A DNA stretch of 37,877 bases from a virus. Of this stretch, positions 36,638-37,877 are shown piece by piece. The DNA is taken from positions 1-37,877 of IMG/VR virus record IMGVR_UViG_3300031578_000155; one strand, given 5' to 3'. The position numbers and the translations under genes are program-made. Position 1 is the first letter of the stretch. The number at the start of each line of letters is the position of its first letter. The notes under the pieces were generated by a model. The model did no database searches, had not been told where the DNA came from, and worked only from the letters and a program-made list of their open reading frames with translations.

Positions 36638-37877
36638 GTGAGCTTTCGCGCCCTCCAACAGACATTTGGCAAAGACAAGGATTTGCCGCCTCGAGCGCAT
36701 CATGTCGCCTCGATGCGCCGGGTTTTGGATGGTAGCCAGTACGACGAGCTCAAGTCCGAGTTTCACGACGAAAAGAATGGCGCGGGCGAATATGTCCCGC
36801 TCCGCAAGCGCCGTCCCAGCGTGCGCTATCCGCTTTGTCGGCTCTTGGTCGATGATTCGGTCAGCCTGCTCTTTTCGGGCGATCATCTGCCAGAAGTGGC
36901 GTGTGATGATGAGCCGACCCAACAGGCCCTAGCGCAGATTGCCAAGGACTGTGCGCTCAGTCAGACGCTCATCACGGCGGCCACTGTCGGATCGGTAGGC
37001 TCGGTGGTCTTGTTCCTGCGCGTGCTTGAAAACGTGGTCTACGTCGAGTCCTTGGAAACCGAGTACCTGACGCCGACCTGGAACCCGACAAGGCCGGATC
37101 AGCTCGTCAAGGTCACAGAAAAGCGCAAGGTGCGCGGCACCGAACTGGCCGGGATGGGTTACACCATTCCCGACGATGACTTGACCGCGATGCACTGGTT
37201 CCAGCGCGAGTGGGACGACACGTCCGAGAACTGGTTTTTACCGTGGATGGTGGCGCAGCAAAACGCCGACGGGACTCCGCATAAGCCTCAAATCGATATC
37301 GGCCGCTCGGTCGAGCACAACCTCGGGTTTGTGCCGATGGTGTGGATTAAGAATCTCCCGGGCGGGGACAAGATCGACGGCTTGCCGACCTTCACGCCGG
37401 AAACGATCGACGTCCAGATCGAGATTGAATACCTCCTTTCCCAAGGCGGACGCGGCCTCAAGTATTCAGCCGACCCGCTCCTGCTCATCAAAGAGCCCGC
37501 GGGCGATGATGACAGCGAGATTGTCCGCAGCGCCGACAACGCCCTGATTGTCGAGAAAGACGGCGACGCCAAGCTGGTCGAGATCAATGGCACAGCCGCG
37601 AAGACGATCATCGAGTGGGCCCGCTTCCTGCGCGAGCTCGCGCTTGAAGGTGCCCACGGCAATCGCGCGAACCCGGAAAAGCTCTCGGCCGCCCAGTCTG
37701 GAAAGGCGATGGAGCTCATGAATCAGGCCTTGATCTGGCTGGTGGACCGGCTGCGCGTGAGCTACGGCGAGACCGGCCTCCTGAGCCTTTACCGGCTGAT
37801 CGTCCAGGCCTCGAACAAGATCACCTTAGTCAACCGCGACGGCTCCAAGATCGCGCCTCTGAACGCCAAGGCGCCGC
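36638..37877 (+). CDS. Portal protein, 3' partial
   Basis: Open from GTG 36638, directly after the previous TAA, to the window end: 413 complete codons. The N-terminus (VSFRALQQTFGKDKDLPPRA) is followed by LLVDDSVSLLFSGDHLP, a helical region (DCALSQTLITAATVGSVGSV), a beta domain (LENVVYVESLETEYLTPTWN) and the long-stem-like helical part (TIIEWARFLRELALEGAHGN). Order after TerL and overall make-up fit SPP1 gp6-type portals, the dodecameric channel through which DNA is packaged. Confidence 0.85.
   Translation, partial: MSFRALQQTFGKDKDLPPRAHHVASMRRVLDGSQYDELKSEFHDEKNGAGEYVPLRKRRPSVRYPLCRLLVDDSVSLLFSGDHLPEVACDDEPTQQALAQIAKDCALSQTLITAATVGSVGSVVLFLRVLENVVYVESLETEYLTPTWNPTRPDQLVKVTEKRKVRGTELAGMGYTIPDDDLTAMHWFQREWDDTSENWFLPWMVAQQNADGTPHKPQIDIGRSVEHNLGFVPMVWIKNLPGGDKIDGLPTFTPETIDVQIEIEYLLSQGGRGLKYSADPLLLIKEPAGDDDSEIVRSADNALIVEKDGDAKLVEINGTAAKTIIEWARFLRELALEGAHGNRANPEKLSAAQSGKAMELMNQALIWLVDRLRVSYGETGLLSLYRLIVQASNKITLVNRDGSKIAPLNAKAP

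Overview
The window is most of a lambda-like temperate siphophage genome from a Gram-negative, high-GC proteobacterium. The evidence is a tape-measure, tail-hub and host-specificity tail module, a T4-type lysozyme with a lipoprotein (spanin-like) lysis cassette, CI/Cro/CII-type immunity, lambda O/P-like replication genes, a Q-like gene and TerS/TerL/portal. The genes are tightly packed and mostly coupled by ATGA or GTGA overlaps. The sequence opens inside a neck gene and ends inside the portal gene. If the map is circular, the rest of the portal gene and the capsid genes lie outside the window.

Layout. 1-2305: neck and head-tail joining genes. 2330-17228: tail tube, frameshifted tail chaperone, tape measure, DUF2460-like tip protein, DUF2163 hub, NlpC/P60 peptidase, central hub/host-specificity protein and tail fibre, closed by a UUCG terminator. 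17285-20176: lysis region with a XhlA-like protein, a DUF1003-like membrane protein, a GH24 lysozyme, a permuted NlpC/P60 amidase, a three-helix membrane protein and a lipoprotein. 20177-21101: a non-coding stretch with a terminator, an attP-like site built on the 3' part of a tRNA-Pro(GGG) gene, and a DUF4338 transposon remnant. 21102-22367: a lower-GC adenine methyltransferase with a target-recognition domain. 22445-28577 (minus strand): leftward early operon with a J-domain protein, small accessory proteins, SSB, a coiled-coil protein, a Cas4/RecB-like nuclease and a candidate annealing protein. 28600-29350: immunity region with divergent promoters and ACAAC-N4-GTTGT operators. 29354-34542: rightward early operon with CII, O-like initiator carrying an iteron origin, P-like loader, three nuclease-fold proteins and a Q-like zinc protein. 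34517-37877: late promoter and terminator, TerS, TerL, a small head protein and portal.

How it fits together. The map follows lambda: PL drives recombination genes, PR drives cro-cII-O-P-Q, and a promoter at the end of the Q-like gene reads into a terminator before the late genes. The attachment site lies where lambda has it, between the late genes and the left operon. No integrase is visible there; a transposon scrap and a methyltransferase occupy the place. The CI-like repressor ends straight after its DNA-binding domain, where the DNA turns into what looks like the 3' end of an outer-membrane beta-barrel gene. Together these suggest a temperate phage whose lysogeny functions have been rearranged or are decaying. 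The tail proteins share repeated adhesion-like modules (Fn3-like, GxGYxxAP, YadA-head-like, propeller-like).

All family assignments come from reading motifs and protein architecture; no database search was run.
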